From Corbicula japonica (lineage: Eukaryota > Mollusca > Bivalvia > Venerida > Cyrenidae), in NCBI GenBank assembly GCA_038501625.1, contig JAZAYU010000015.1, forward strand, positions 9,576,152 to 9,640,151: 64,000 nt of DNA. Direction: 5' to 3'. The position numbers and the translations under genes are program-made. The notes under the pieces were generated by a model. That model was given only the letters and a program-made list of their open reading frames with translations, was not told the DNA's origin and did not search any database. Positions within the stretch are counted from its first letter, which is position 1. The number at the start of each line of letters is the position of its first letter. This document shows, one piece after another, positions 22,605-34,671 of this stretch.

Positions 22605-22953
22605 GATTAACGTAATAACTTGGATATAAACAAATATTTTGAAGTTTACTTATCATTTTACACGAAAACTATAGTAGTGAAAACATAAGTTTACTAGAAA
22701 TTACAAGAACTCTCTTAAAAACATTTTTAAGCTAGTAAGTAAACAAGTCATGGCAAATAATACATAAATACACCAAAAATAAATTCGAGATAAGCAAATT
22801 TTTAATGTTACTAAAATATTTAATGTTAATCAAATTTGCCTGAAAAAATGTGGTATGAAAATCATTATACATACACCCGACTACAATATGACAGAGCAAC
22901 CTAGACAGGTAATTGTTCTAGACAAGCAATACACGATTATAATGTAACATTGC

Positions 22954-23007
22954 TGTCAAATCTTACCAGACTTTTGACAGCTCTAATTTACCCTGTTCCT
23001 ATAAAAA
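22954..23007 (+). promoter_or_regulatory. Core promoter of gene 3
   Basis: TGTCAA (22954-22959), TTGACA (22974-22979) and TATAAAAA (23000-23007) follow the order and spacing of gene 2. The TATA box differs by one base from TATATAAA in genes 1 and 2. Confidence 0.75.
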
Positions 23008-23088
23008 CGGTTGTTTGCTTGTTGTCATCGCTCATTGCCATTTAAGTTATTTAGTTAGACACCTTGTGTAGTCTGTGATACCGCAACA

Positions 23089-26000
23089 ATGATCGGGAAA
23101 GGACTTCTGTTCTTATGCGTTGTTGGTAAGTTGATATTTTTACACTAACACTTTGCTAAAGAAAAGGGAAAGAACTGCAATCGTTTCTTTGCCGCTTTCA
23201 AATTATTTCTGTTGTTTAAAAATAATACTTAGTTATTTTTTTTCATTTTTTTTCTTGTAATATGCACATTGAAATTAGTCATTGAGAAATAGCGCTTAGA
23301 AAGTGTTTTGTGATGTGTTTTTTCTAAGCTAAGACTACTATCAAACAAATGCTTTTATATACAAACAATAATTTCCTCAATTTACTTTGTTGCTAATGTT
23401 ACACTTAGAATATGAGAATTACTACATAAAGGCTCGAACTAATGTTATGTTTCAGAGAGAATTCGAATTTTTTCAATGAAAAAAATGCAGAATCTTATAA
23501 TTATTTTAAATTTCACATTTATTTTTCAGTTATGATCAACGCACAGAAATGTAAGTACCTTTCTGTTTAATTACTCTGTGTATACTCAATGTACACAGGT
23601 TTTCTTTCAGCACATGGTTCATGTGTAGCGATAAAACTGCACAATAAATATTCAGTTAATTAAAAAGGTTCATACGAAAGCGTGTTTTATTGGCTTAGTA
23701 CAAAAGGTTGAAAACTCACACAGAAATGAAAAAGAGATTCAAAAATATTAGGTTAAAATTCTAAAATATTTAAGATTCTAATTTTAAGAATATTAATCTT
23801 CAAACTTGAACAACCACTATAAAACGCTTTTGGCTAGATATGATGCATGAAGAGAAACAAAAATCTGACATTGTGTTTGTGTAATATTTCAGACGAAGTA
23901 ATTAGTTGACCTGTCACATTGTGACAGCGCGGCCGTCGAAACCTACACAATCAAGCCGTTTAACCTGTCAATTTATAATTGTTTCAATGTTTAAATAATC
24001 TTACAGATGGAAAGCAAGTTGCCGTAAAACCTGTACCAGTCTTCCACAAACAAGTAGTTCCAGTCGTTCACAAGGAGGTTGTCCCAATCGTTCAGCAGAA
24101 AGTAGTCCCAGTTGTTCACCACAAAGTTATCCCAGTCCCACAACAAGGTATGTATTACTACATTTCTTTCTAAAAAGTTGCGCCGAACTCCCATGTTGTT
24201 ACAGTGTTTATATATGGGGCGCGTCACGGGAAAAGGTACTTTCGGACAGTTGACGTCAATCTTTGATATGACGTCATAAATTTGGGCAGATGATATTACT
24301 TATTATGCATTTCGCGGTAAAAATACCATTTAATTGTCAAAATGTGTAACAAAATCACATTTTAGTTATAAGGAATTGATTTATATATTTGTAAGTTCTT
24401 TCTAAATTTAGTAAAAACAAAAATATCACTAACAATGACCGAAAGTACCTTTTCCCGTGACGTGCCCCATAGTATAATCGTTTGTAAGATTGCTCGTAAG
24501 ACTAATCTAGTTTCACGATTTAAAGAAGTTGCTTTAATTGACATTATCAAAGTAAGTCTGGCAATTTAAAGAAAAAAATGAAAACTAAGCCTGGTCTGTT
24601 AATATTTAATTATGTTTTACACCGACATTTGTAGAAAACATTACAGAAAAACATGAAAAAACATGTAAACGTAGTTTAACTAGTTTTGTATAATGATATA
24701 GGTGTGTAACAGGTTTCCACATTAACAAAAATTGTATTGAAAATCATTTTCATATAGACATCTGTGTACTTTGTTTTTTTTCCCTTTAAATTTTTTCCAG
24801 AAACCTTATAAAGGTTTGGTCGTTATAGAAAATTTCAAATTAATTAATATTCCGATTAAGTTATCCAAACAATAACGGTTGTAAATACCGGATAATAATT
24901 TACCTTTTCAGTCCCAGTTTACATTGAGAGACATATCCAAGTGCCAGTTTACGTCGACAAAGAAGGTTGGTTTAACAGTTTATATATGCATTAACGTTAT
25001 ATAAATCTGATATTCATTATGTTATTAAACCTACCGTTTTTGGTTTAAACAATATTTATTCAAATAAATGCACATATAATGATATTATACAATGAGAAAA
25101 TGTCATGCTATGGATTAAAGAACAAGCGAAAACGCTAAAAAACTCTTCTCCAAAACCTACCGTTATTGCTTCTGGTTCTTTGCAATTTGTGGTCTTACTA
25201 GATGTACTTTCCACACATTTTACCTGTATTTGTTATTTTAATTTTATAATTTGAATTATGAATTATTTTGTAAGTTTGTATATTGTGTGAATGATGATTG
25301 TCATAGTTTGTTTTGCAATATTTAACTAAAACTCATCTATTGCAAATACATTGGAAACTAAGAAACAAAACAGCATCTGTATAGCCATGTGTAGGTGTAT
25401 AGCCATTATTGTGTTTATAAATACAATAGATTTTGACATAAATGATCTTATGTTTCTTTGGTTTTCATGTGAAACTTTACTAATTTTCTAACATATCCCA
25501 ACAGTTTATGTGTTATGTATATTATTTGTATTTTTAACACAGAATAAAACACAGAAAACTCGAGTGCAACAATAGTTCACACTTATAGCTGATCATGTAA
25601 ATCAAACACATGGTATTCGAATTATAATTAATATAATATATTTATATTGTTGTAGTGCCCGTCCCAGTTGGAGGTGCTGGTGTTGGAGCTATTGCTGGCG
25701 GTATTGGAGGTGGTATTGCAGGTGGTATCGGAGGCGGTATTGCAGGCGGTATCGGAGGCGGTATTGCTGGCGGTATTGGAGGCGGTATCGGTGCCGGTAT
25801 CGGAGGCGGTCTCGTCGGTCTTGGTAAGTTTGTCATTCAGCTGTGTATTGATTTAAAACAAAACAACACTAAATTAACTGAAAACAAAAGTAAATTGAAA
25901 TCATTATTCTTAATATGAAACAAATTTACACGCGTTTTAGGTGCAAAACGTAATGAGAGTTCTTCAAATTTCTGTTGAACTAACTAACATATACCGAATA

Positions 26001-27262
26001 TTAAATTTTCATTTTATACATTAAATGTTTTAGTTGATTTTATTAGAAAAATTTATTGACATTAACAATGCATTTTTTCTTTTCACAGGTCTCCAGTCAT
26101 CCATCAGTAAGTATATTACATTTTTGTTGTTGTTGCATACAACACATCTATACACTACAATACAGATCAACGTATCAAAAATGGGGCACGCCACGGGAAA
26201 AGGTGCCTTCGGTCAATTTTAGTGAAAGTTTAGTTTTAACTAAATATAGAAAGAACTTACAACTATAAATCAATTTCTTATAACTAAAATGTGATTTTGT
26301 TACACATTTTGACAATAAATTAGTATTTTTACCTCGAAATGCATAACAAATAATGTCGTCTGCACAAATTTATGACGCCATTTCAAAGATTGACGTCAAC
26401 TGTCCGAAGGTACCTTTTCCCGTGACGCGCCCCAAATAATAAGAACTTAAAGATTTACGATAAATTGTTTGCTTACTTTAAAGGTAACACATAAGAAAAA
26501 GAGAAAACATAGCTGCCATACACATCCCAATAGCTGTCATTCTAATTTAAGACACCGAATAATGACAAAAATAGCTCTAATTGTTGAGGTATTTTTTGCC
26601 ATAAATGACCCTGTTCGATGATCTATTTTCGCTGCAGTAATATCAATTTGTTTAATACAATTTGATCATCGATGTTCAAACCTTTGTTGAATTGTGAAAG
26701 AGACCGTAAGACGACAACCTGAATAAAGTCTCACATAAGTCAGATTTAGGAAAAAAATATAATGGTTTTTAGGATAAAAAGTTTTAGTTTTATCAAATTG
26801 CCCCAGGCCAAAGATAAACGATCTCGTGTTAGTTAAATATTATCATTTGCTAAATATTGTTTTATCTGAAACATTATCTGAAAGTCCGTGTTAGTACTGT
26901 TAACTTATATGTGTAGATATTGAGTTTCAATTAACCCGAATCTAGACAATTTGGGCAGCAGTATAGTGTTATTTGTCAAATCTTTTTTTTCAATATCTTG
27001 GCGTCTTTTCCTATAATGATGTTTTTTCTCAAGTCTTATGATAACTTGACTGATTGTCTATAGGACATTTCATGAAATGAGTTTAGTGTGAATACAAAGA
27101 AGGTTTTATGAAATATTTTTTATTTTCATTTTAACAAATCAAATAAATTAGAAAGTCAAAACGTTTACTTATTTTCCCGTAATTCTTCTTTCAGGTGACG
27201 CCGACAACGTCAACATTAACTTTGGCAATGGATTCAACGGAAATAACGGATTTAAGAACTAG
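23089..27262 (+). CDS. Gene 3: secreted Val/Pro- and AGGI/GGGI-repeat structural protein (7 exons)
   Basis: Exons: 23089-23125, 23530-23550, 24007-24147, 24912-24965, 25656-25823, 26089-26106, 27195-27262, giving 168 residues. The octad exon is nearly identical to gene 2 in base sequence, making these the closest pair. The Gly exon is 168 nt, exactly one 12-bp unit shorter than in genes 1 and 2, and ends GAGI-GGGL-VGLG. The short exon 6 encodes GLQSSI. The tail is the shortest of genes 1-3 and ends FKN. All introns are phase 1. The exon 4 donor is GTTGGT rather than GTAAGT; the +5 G is kept, so splicing is plausible but weaker. Family A MITEs lie in introns 3 and 6. The role is inferred to be structural and extracellular. 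Confidence 0.9.
24215..24469. mobile_element. Family A MITE in gene 3 intron 3
   Basis: TGGGGCGCGTCACGGGAAAAGG...CCTTTTCCCGTGACGTGCCCCA terminal inverted repeats, 255 bp, with TA on both sides (24213-24214 and 24470-24471). The interior carries TGACGTCA at 24251-24258 and 24269-24276. Gene 2 intron 3 lacks it, so it is gene-specific. Confidence 0.9.
26182..26434. mobile_element. Family A MITE in gene 3 intron 6
   Basis: TGGGGCACGCCACGGGAAAAGG...CCTTTTCCCGTGACGCGCCCCA, 253 bp, flanked by AA on each side rather than TA. It sits in the same intron as the gene 2 copy but near the 5' end, not the 3' end, so the two insertions look independent. Confidence 0.88.
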
Positions 27263-27444
27263 ATTCATTAAGAATAAATACTTTGGTTATTCTTCAGTGC
27301 CGTTAAAATCATAATCAAAAGTATTAAAAGTATTAAATTGAAGTTACTGTTTGTACCAGTGTTTGTTGGTAGAATTTCCATAGATTTATTACAATTTGCT
27401 TTGAAAAAAAGGGAAACAGTGAGAATGCAAGGGGTTTCATAATG

Positions 27445-27475
27445 ATCATTTCATTACTTATTTATTTCATTTTAC
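27445..27475 (+). promoter_or_regulatory. AU-rich block in gene 3 3' UTR
   Basis: GATCATTTCATTACTTATTTATTTCATT carries two ATTTA pentamers and aligns with the gene 1 block. Confidence 0.45.
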
Positions 27476-27734
27476 ATTAGTAACAACTTGTCAGTGGAAG
27501 TATTTATTATTATGAAAACGTTATTTTGTTATATAACACATCTGATTTAAAATGTGTTCACAATTCGTTAATAATTAATGATTGTGTAAAATGTATTTCA
27601 GTCTGTTATATATCAGTCTTGTCGGTTCGTTATGTTTCTAAAATTAGCAAATGCTTGCTCTAATAAGTACGGTCCGTTTACAGATCAGATTGTTCTAATT
27701 CAAGCATGTGTTAATATTAGTGAACTGATTGCTT

Positions 27735-27740
27735 AATAAA
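27735..27740 (+). promoter_or_regulatory. Polyadenylation signal, gene 3
   Basis: AATAAA in the context CTTAATAAAAGTTTTCAAAGAAAC matches gene 1 almost base for base. Confidence 0.75.
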
Positions 27741-28194
27741 AGTTTTCAAAGAAACAATGTTTATTGTTTTTGAAATCTAGCATTTTGATGTCGCCTTTGT
27801 ACAATATTGTATGCAGCATTTTAACGTGTAAGAATTCGTGTGCATAGGAACAGTTTCAAAGAACACACATAGATTGCTAGCTGTTCTGTTTATTAAATCT
27901 TTACTAAAGGAGACACATTTACCAGAAAATATTATATGAAAAAATGAAATATGCATATCAGGAATTGCCTAAACCAGAAACAGACAGTAAATAATAAACA
28001 AAAAGAACATTAATCAATGATCGTATAAAGGACAAGGCCCATAACTTCTATCAGCCGCTATGAGTATGAGCGACAAGTATGTAAAACAGTTAAAAATCCT
28101 AAAACTATTGATACATATTCTGATTTGTATTTATATTTATTATTAAATATAAATACTTAGATAAAAATGGATCTGATGATGATGATATCGAGAT

Positions 28195-28510
28195 ACATGA
28201 TAAGGGAATTTTGAAAGCCACCGAACACGACAAATATGAAAACATTGCAGGCTCGGTTTGATTGAGCCGGTTCATGGGCAGTTACTATAATGGAAATGCA
28301 TATTAATGTACTGCCTACGCCGCCAAGTTATCGTTCCCAAATATTGACCCGTTACTCTGTCATTTGACCATATAGTCGGTTCACTCCTAAAACTTATTCA
28401 ACCACTAAGGTAATGATTGTTTTCCATTGATTTAAATGTACGGGGAGATTTTTTATAGCCGCTACACGGCACAAACAACGCTGAAAAGAGAACTATGAAA
28501 GCTACCAAAC
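28195..28510 (-). repeat. Family B repeat pieces, reverse
   Basis: 28195-28385 carries the 'aggctcggtttgattgagccggttcatgggcagt' hairpin end. 28435-28510 carries the other terminus ('tgtacggggagattttttatagccgctacacggcacaaacaacgc') joined to another start ('aaaagagaactatgaaagctaccaaacacg'). The central part is deleted. Confidence 0.7.
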
Positions 28511-28859
28511 ACGAAAAATATAAACATATTTTAGTCTCGAGCTTCTGTGTAAAATGCACATAAACACGTTGGGGTGGGATTATGTATATGTGTTTCATGC
28601 ATTGACCAGCAGTCGGACTTCGTAACAGGCAGCGCTTGGAACCTGACGCCAAACTAAATTTTGTTACTAAAGACTATTTATGTCGCAACTAAAAGCTTAA
28701 TGGTTTAAATTTGAAAAAATAGGTTTGCATATTCAAGAAATAGGATGATAAAATTTGCCTGAAAACTGCAGTATTTAAATGTGATAAATATAGATGAAAT
28801 CAAAGGAAGTAAATGACAGAATTATTTTTAGTTTAAATCTGAAGAGATTCATAATAAAA

Positions 28860-29120
28860 TGGGGCGTGTCACGGGAAAAGGGTATCTTCGGACAGTTCAC
28901 ATCAAGTCCTTGGAATAACATCATAAAATTGAGCAGACGACACTACTTATTTGCATTTCGCGGTAAAAATAACAGAATAATGTCAAAATGTGTAACAAAA
29001 TCACTAATCGTTTAGTTTTTAGAAAAAACAATAATTAATTGTAAGTTCTTTCCAAATAGAGTAACAAAACAAATGTCAAAACATATTACTGAAGGTACCG
29101 TTTTCACGTTACGTGCCCTT
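28860..29120. mobile_element. Family A MITE, diverged copy
   Basis: Starts TGGGGCGTGTCACGGGAAAAGG and ends near CCGTTTTCACGTTACGTGCCCTTA. The right inverted repeat carries several substitutions, and no clear TA duplication remains. It lies between genes 3 and 4 and looks older than the intronic copies. Confidence 0.8.
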
Positions 29121-29611
29121 ACCTAACTAATAGACAGGACCTTAGCAAGAAAGCAGCCTGAAAACTTTGATATTAAAACCATGAAAAATAGACTTTAATG
29201 TATCAAAATTCTTTAAAGAAAGACACAGGTAAAAAACTAAAATGATTCATGAAAATGATAGATTTAAATGAGCAAATACTTCACAAGAATCTTTTAACTA
29301 ATTTAAAAATCTTTTAATCTATAGCGTTCAAACAGATTTTCAAGCCAATGATAAGAATAATGGATTCGGAATTTAATCTTAATGAACTTACTAGAAATAT
29401 TCGTGATGTGTAAAATAATAAAACTTATGGTGAAAGCTACATTAAGAAAAATAACCTTTCCACATATCCAAAATATAAGTTGAAGAAAGAATCTCAAAGC
29501 ATTCTTAAATAAGTATTGGTTCAAGTGGAAACGGTCTTAGACCGTTTTTCTGTAATGTTAAATCGCAAATTCACAGTATTACAGTATTACTATATTACTT
29601 TATTAGAGATA

Positions 29612-30053
29612 TTTTTCAATCACCCCATTGATATACTTCCTGCTTTTTAAATTTTGCTTTGGCGTCGTCTGTGCTCTGCAGGATTTATATTCTCTTATCC
29701 CCTGTCAAAATTCTATTTTGTTTAGTTCCACCCATTGTTTTCTCGTTTAGGACAAACCCATTCTTTTATCTGGGAACCATACGCCGCTGAAGATGGAATG
29801 GTATAACTCTAAAAATACCGCATTGAAGGTTTCATGTTCACCGCCATGTGCATACCATCGTTTGGGATGGATCAAAATTGAACTGTTTATTGGTGTAAAT
29901 ATTGATATTGAGTTGCGCTCAACCCGGTGCTAGGCGGCGTGGGCAGATATTTTCGTTTCAATTACTGCCAATGAACAGATTTAATCCAACTGAGCCTGCA
30001 CAATTTTGATATTTGTTGTGTTCGGTGGCTTTCAAAGTTCCCTTTTCATTTAT
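29612..30053 (+). repeat. Family B repeat
   Basis: Runs from 'caatcaccccattgatatacttcctgct' through the 'cattgttttctcgtttaggacaaaccca' and 'ccgctgaagatggaat' landmarks to 'ttcccttttcatttatt'. Confidence 0.85.
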
Positions 30054-30195
30054 TACTAACTTATTTGCAAGATATTATGTTGTAAGGTCAGCTACTTATG
30101 ATTGTTCTTATGAACTTGCCAACGTACTGTTTAGAAGATGGTAAGATGTCAAAATGAAATAATGTTATTCTTGCATTTTGAATAATTAAAGCTAT

Positions 30196-30466
30196 GATCA
30201 ATTTGGCACCTCATCATCCTCAGATAAATTTGGCGCCTCATCATCCTCAGATCAATTTGGCACCTCATCATCCTCAGATAAATTTGGCACCTCATCATCC
30301 ACAGATCAATTTGGCACCTCATCATCCTCAGATCAATTTGGCACCTCATCATCCTCAGATCAATTTGGCACCTCATCATCCTCAGATCAATTTGGCACCT
30401 CATCATCCTCAGATCAATGTGGCACCTCATCATCCTCAGATCAATTTGGCACCTCATCATCCTCAG
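30196..30466 (+). repeat. 27-bp minisatellite (INLAPHHPQ in frame)
   Basis: Ten copies of GATCAATTTGGCACCTCATC plus ATCCTCA are almost identical. Because 27 is a multiple of three, the + strand reads as INLAPHHPQ repeated ten times in a 114-residue frame (30194-30538). The frame has no signal peptide, and no nearby splice context ties it to a gene. It is most likely a non-coding minisatellite, but an unrecognised exon cannot be excluded. Confidence 0.85.
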
Positions 30467-31462
30467 AACAATATGTTGGAAAGTTCGAAGTACCTTAAGT
30501 TTAGCATAATCATACTTTTTCTTACTTTGACAAGATAAAGACCAAAACAAATTAAATTTACTATTTGAAAGAATTGATAAAATAAAATCTTAAGATTTTA
30601 TCACGTTTTGTAAGGCGGTATGCAAAATCGTTTCATTTACGGTACTATGCCGTGATCCAATTAGCATTTTTGTGTTCTTCTACACAAAATCAATGCTCTC
30701 TGTATATACATGTTTTCATATCATACTTTAAGTTAACAGGAATCCAGTAATTACAAAATTGCCAAAGCTTTGCATTTTGTTTACCGTGTCTTATTCTGTG
30801 CATGTGAGAGAATCAACAAAATTGCCCCACCGTTAAATAAAGAATACACATTTAGATGGACAATCAAACGTGTATAAGTTTGGAAATTTAATGTTAAAAT
30901 ATGAATGTCGATGTGTTCACAAATTTAAATGAATAAAATGAAAATTTGGTTATTTCATTTCGATGCTCGGATACGTTTTTATTTTATGTTTTAAATATTA
31001 CGTGTTATGTTTTTAAGATATTTTTGTGATTTGTAAAAAAAAACATGAAAAAATATAATTCACAAACGAATGTAATTGTATCTTTAATGAAATTTTTAAT
31101 ACCGAGAAAATACGAGTATTATAAATAGAATAAATATTTTAAGAAAGTTAATGTTTGTTTTCAATGAATTTAAAACATGTGCATTATACACTGACATTTT
31201 ATGTAAACTTATAATGTGCAAGTTATTGTTACCAAATAATGACCCTTTACGCTTGCAGTTGACCCTATAGTCGGATTACTCCGAAAACTCATTCATCCAC
31301 CAAGTCTCCAAAATCAAAAGGGATGCATATAATATATGTAGTTGTTAAAATGTGTAAATGTAAGAACACTGCTTAGCGCAACCGATAAAAAGTGTTTCTG
31401 CGACTAGAATATAATACTTTAGATACTAAAGTACCAGAATAGTTTTTTAAATTTAATGAAAT

Positions 31463-31785
31463 AGATGAAAACGGATCTTTGAAAGCCACGGAACACACAA
31501 AATATCATATGAAAATATTAAAGGCTCGGTTTGATCGAGCATGTTCATGGGCAGTGACGGAAATACATATTAGTGCCCACGCCGCTTAGCCCCGAGTTAG
31601 GCGCAACTCAATATTTACACCAAACAATTTTACAATTCCGATCCATCCCAAACGGTGGTATGCACGGTATTTTCAGATTAATACCAGTCCCCAGATAAAA
31701 GAATGGGTTTGCCCTAAACGAGAAAATAATAGGCGGAACTAAACAGAATAGAATTGTGACATGGTATCTGAGAATATAAATGAGG
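31463..31785 (-). repeat. Family B repeat, reverse copy
   Basis: Starts 'atagatgaaaacggatctttgaaagcca', carries 'aggctcggtttgatcgagcatgttcatgggcagtga' and 'gaatgggtttgccctaaacgagaaaat', and ends near 'gaattgtgacatggtatctgagaatataaat'. Confidence 0.85.
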
Positions 31786-32247
31786 TACGAACCTGGTACT
31801 ATGATTTTGTAATATTTGTTTTTAATTTTGAAATTTCTGTTCGATTGAAACTCGTGCAGCAAAAGACACAGCCGGCGAAACAGACGAGTCGATTGTTTGG
31901 ATTGTATTGTGAACGCTCTGTACCCATGATTAAAAATATAATAACAAATACTTAATATACATATAACCACTATTTTAAGTGGATCGTAAACTAATAGACA
32001 GTAAACGATCTAAACATTACAAAATGTATGTGTATTGTAACAATTAAATTGCTAAAAAGTTTCCTAAAACGTGTAATTGTTAAAACTTGAAACGGTGATA
32101 TTCAGTTTGTAGTTTAACATGTATTAACCATCGTGGATGTCTAATGTCGACAAAATTATCAATATATTTGCTGGCTAGATACCTTTGTTTATCCTATGAC
32201 CTTTTCGAAAATGCGGTGACAGGTCATTATTATTAGTTGCAAGTCAT

Positions 32248-32262
32248 TGTTATGCAATAACA
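32248..32262. promoter_or_regulatory. Conserved palindrome upstream of gene 4
   Basis: TGTTATGCAATAACA is an inverted repeat inside a ~90-bp block ('gtcattgttatgcaataacat' to 'cactgtcagaaactgtct') that recurs at 41914-41928 upstream of gene 5. It contains TTATGCAAT, the form bound by C/EBP-type bZIP proteins. Function is inferred only. Confidence 0.4.
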
Positions 32263-32514
32263 TGTTGTTTTTCGTCACTCACTGTCAGAAACTGTCTGGA
32301 CACAATTAGTTCTTATTCTAGACAATATTGTCCTTTTTTGAGACATCTGAAGAACAAATAATTTTACACCGCCAAATAAAATAATCTTTACAATCGAGAA
32401 TGTAAAAACAGTTTTAGATATTAATGGAACCGGTGTTATGAAAACACAAAGTTAACCTAAATATTAAAGCTAATTTACAAAGACAACATGTAATTGATTG
32501 TTCATGTGATTACC

Positions 32515-32750
32515 TATCGGGGCGAGTGTGAGGTTGGTGCACCCTAGAACCTTGTTTAAAGCCCACAGTTTCAAACTTTATTATGACTGACCGTTCCAAA
32601 GAGGCAACCCCTCAGTATCATTTTTTTCGTTATTTGTTTGTGGTGATTTTTTTTTGAAATTGATGAATTTATGCTCTCTCCTCCTCTTTACTTTTTGGTT
32701 GCGTGGGGAGGTGGTATTTTCTGATTGTGGCTATTCCTGATTTGAATGTT
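32515..32750 (-). repeat. Family C repeat, reverse copy
   Basis: Landmarks: 'ggggcgagtgtgaggttggtgcaccctagaacc', 'tgactgaccgttccaaagaggcaacccctcagt', 'gcgtggggaggtgg' and 'tattcctgat'. Confidence 0.8.
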
Positions 32751-33469
32751 TCACAATTTTTACAAACATTCAATTCAAAAGAGTGATTAAAACTACAGGA
32801 TCCGGTACTCCTCTTCCAGTAATTGTTTTTATAGAAAGTAAATGCTGCAAATTAACATTATATGTGTAGTGAAACATTTAACAATTTCTCGAAAGCGATT
32901 CTTTAATATTATTTTCAAAATTAAAGAAACACCGTGACAGTTTTGGCCCAGATTGCAATATAACTTATATGTACTGGCGCTATTTAAAACTGTGCATATT
33001 GTACATATGCATAAAATTATACTTGTTTTGTTACACTTAGGTTTGTACGATAGTCATCGATTGTGTTAGATGTAATTTTGATTTTCCTTGAATTCTTTAT
33101 CTAGTGCAAATGATATGTCAGTCATGTTTTCTTGTCAAATTAAACATGCGTGCTACCCATGCACTGTTTTTAAATCGCGTTAGTATAATTTTTATTAAAA
33201 TATATTTCATTAGCGAACGGACATTTACTGTTTATAATGAACTGTTCCAGTAAAAAGAAGTTAATTAAGTTTTTAAGGTTTTATTTCACATAATTCCCCA
33301 GTTTGATAAAAAATCCAGCTTGTGCTAATTTTTCAATGATTGATTTACAGAACGAATTTACCTGTGCAAAAGACCCACTGAAATGAGCGAATACTTTTGA
33401 GTGGTCTTTGAAGACTAATTACAATTAGGATATCCAATGAGCTTTGTTACTTATGATTAGTAATTACCT

Positions 33470-33610
33470 TTTTCGTTAATTGTTTGTGATGTCCTATTTG
33501 AAATTAATATTGTTATAAACACATGCTCTCTTTTTCCTCTCTTTTTCGCTGCGTGGGGAGGCTGTGGTTTCTGAGCGTGGCTATTCCTGATATGCATATT
33601 TCACTTTTTT
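33470..33610 (-). repeat. Family C repeat fragment, reverse
   Basis: Only the 'tcgttaattgtttgtgatgtcctatttgaaat', 'acatgctctctttttcctctc' and 'gcgtggggaggctgtgg...ctattcctgatatgcatatttcac' part remains. Confidence 0.75.
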
Positions 33611-33912
33611 TTAAAGAGTTAACGTAAAACTTTAACCATCTCTACCGAAGCAGTACCAATCCATCGGGGTCGTTTGTTCGAAGCTTTATTAGCGCGTTAA
33701 ACAACCCGCAGGTTAAAATTTTAAAAGAAATAAAAAAAAGTTTTATAAATTATGATTTTCTATATTTACCGTTCTATGCCATTACATTCTGGTTAGATAC
33801 GTCTACATATGTTAAATCATACTTTTGGTTATAATAAATTATTTGAAGTTTAACCATAGGTTAGTTTAACTTGCCGATAATGTTTCAAACAAACACACCT
33901 GAAAAGTCAAAA

Positions 33913-34145
33913 ATGAATCCCATGTAGAGCCACATTCAGAAAACACAGCCTCCCTGCACAGAAAACAGTACTAATGACAAATTAACTCTTTCTCTAGAAT
34001 ATGATTATCGCATCCTATAAAAAAGTGAAATATGCATATCAGGAAATGCCACACTCAGAAAACACAGTCTCCCCACGCAGCGTTAGAGTAAAGATGAACA
34101 GAGAGCATGTGTTTATAAGAATATCAATTTCAAACAGGACACTTT
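33913..34145 (+). repeat. Family C repeat fragments
   Basis: A short piece near 33933-33990 ('cacattcagaaaacacagcctccctgcac') is followed by a second one from about 34026 ('gtgaaatatgcatatcaggaaatgccacactcagaaaacacagtctccccacgcag', then 'agagagcatgtg'). Both are truncated. Confidence 0.7.
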
Positions 34146-34475
34146 AAGTGAAAAATAAAAAGAAAAATTCAACTACACGGACCCTACAGAAAAATACATA
34201 ATATTAATTTTATGTCTTTCTTATGCAAAATTAAAAATAAAATAACAAATACAAATATATAAGAAATAAACAAATATTTAGAAATGTTGCGTTTAACTAG
34301 TGCAAAAAAAGGGTTATACGTTTACTTTTGAAAAATATGCATCACACACAAATCGCACAAAAAAGCAGACATCAATCGTGTAAATTAGGACATGAGCATG
34401 TTCAGTTGCTTGTACATTGTCAATTACTGCAGACTCACTGCTCAGACATCCCTTCAGGCCATATCCGGCTGTTCT

Positions 34476-34592
34476 TTGACATTCTATTGACTGCTGTTAG
34501 ATAATTTGACGTACAACAAATGACTTTTGGTCTAGATTAATGGCTTTATGACATAAAGATGTGATCACTCATTAACACAGTTTGTATTTAAA
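34476..34592 (+). promoter_or_regulatory. Core promoter of gene 4
   Basis: Three TTGAC-type motifs lie at 34476-34481 (TTGACA), 34487-34492 (TTGACT) and 34506-34511 (TTGACG). A TATA-like TATTTAAA is at 34585-34592. The same block with the same spacing precedes gene 5. The motif layout differs from the divergent pair of genes 1-3, but the core is the same. Confidence 0.65.
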
Positions 34593-34671
34593 CTGCTACA
34601 TTGTTATCTAAAGCATCACTTGCCGTTTTAAGTTCATTGGTAAGACAACGGAAAATCTGTAATTACAGAAA

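Larger units (their letters stand above)
16500..22930. other. Gene 2 - gene 3 intergenic region
   Basis: No supported gene. It holds a long family B copy (16525-17053), a large hairpin (17341-17535), tRNA-derived SINE heads (17767-18531), two inverted family C copies (18795-19400), a family B fragment (19787-19905) and a small MITE (22501-22604). About 19920-22490 is AT-rich with no feature I can name. From about 22620 the sequence begins to resemble the region upstream of gene 2, which marks the duplicated block. Confidence 0.55.
27800..34440. other. Gene 3 - gene 4 intergenic region
   Basis: No supported gene. It holds family B fragments (28195-28510, 29612-30053, 31463-31785), a diverged family A MITE (28860-29120), a 27-bp minisatellite (30196-30466), and family C pieces (about 32515-32750, 33470-33610, 33913-34145). 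A conserved palindrome shared with the gene 5 upstream region lies at 32248-32262. The remainder is AT-rich with nothing I can name. Confidence 0.55.
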
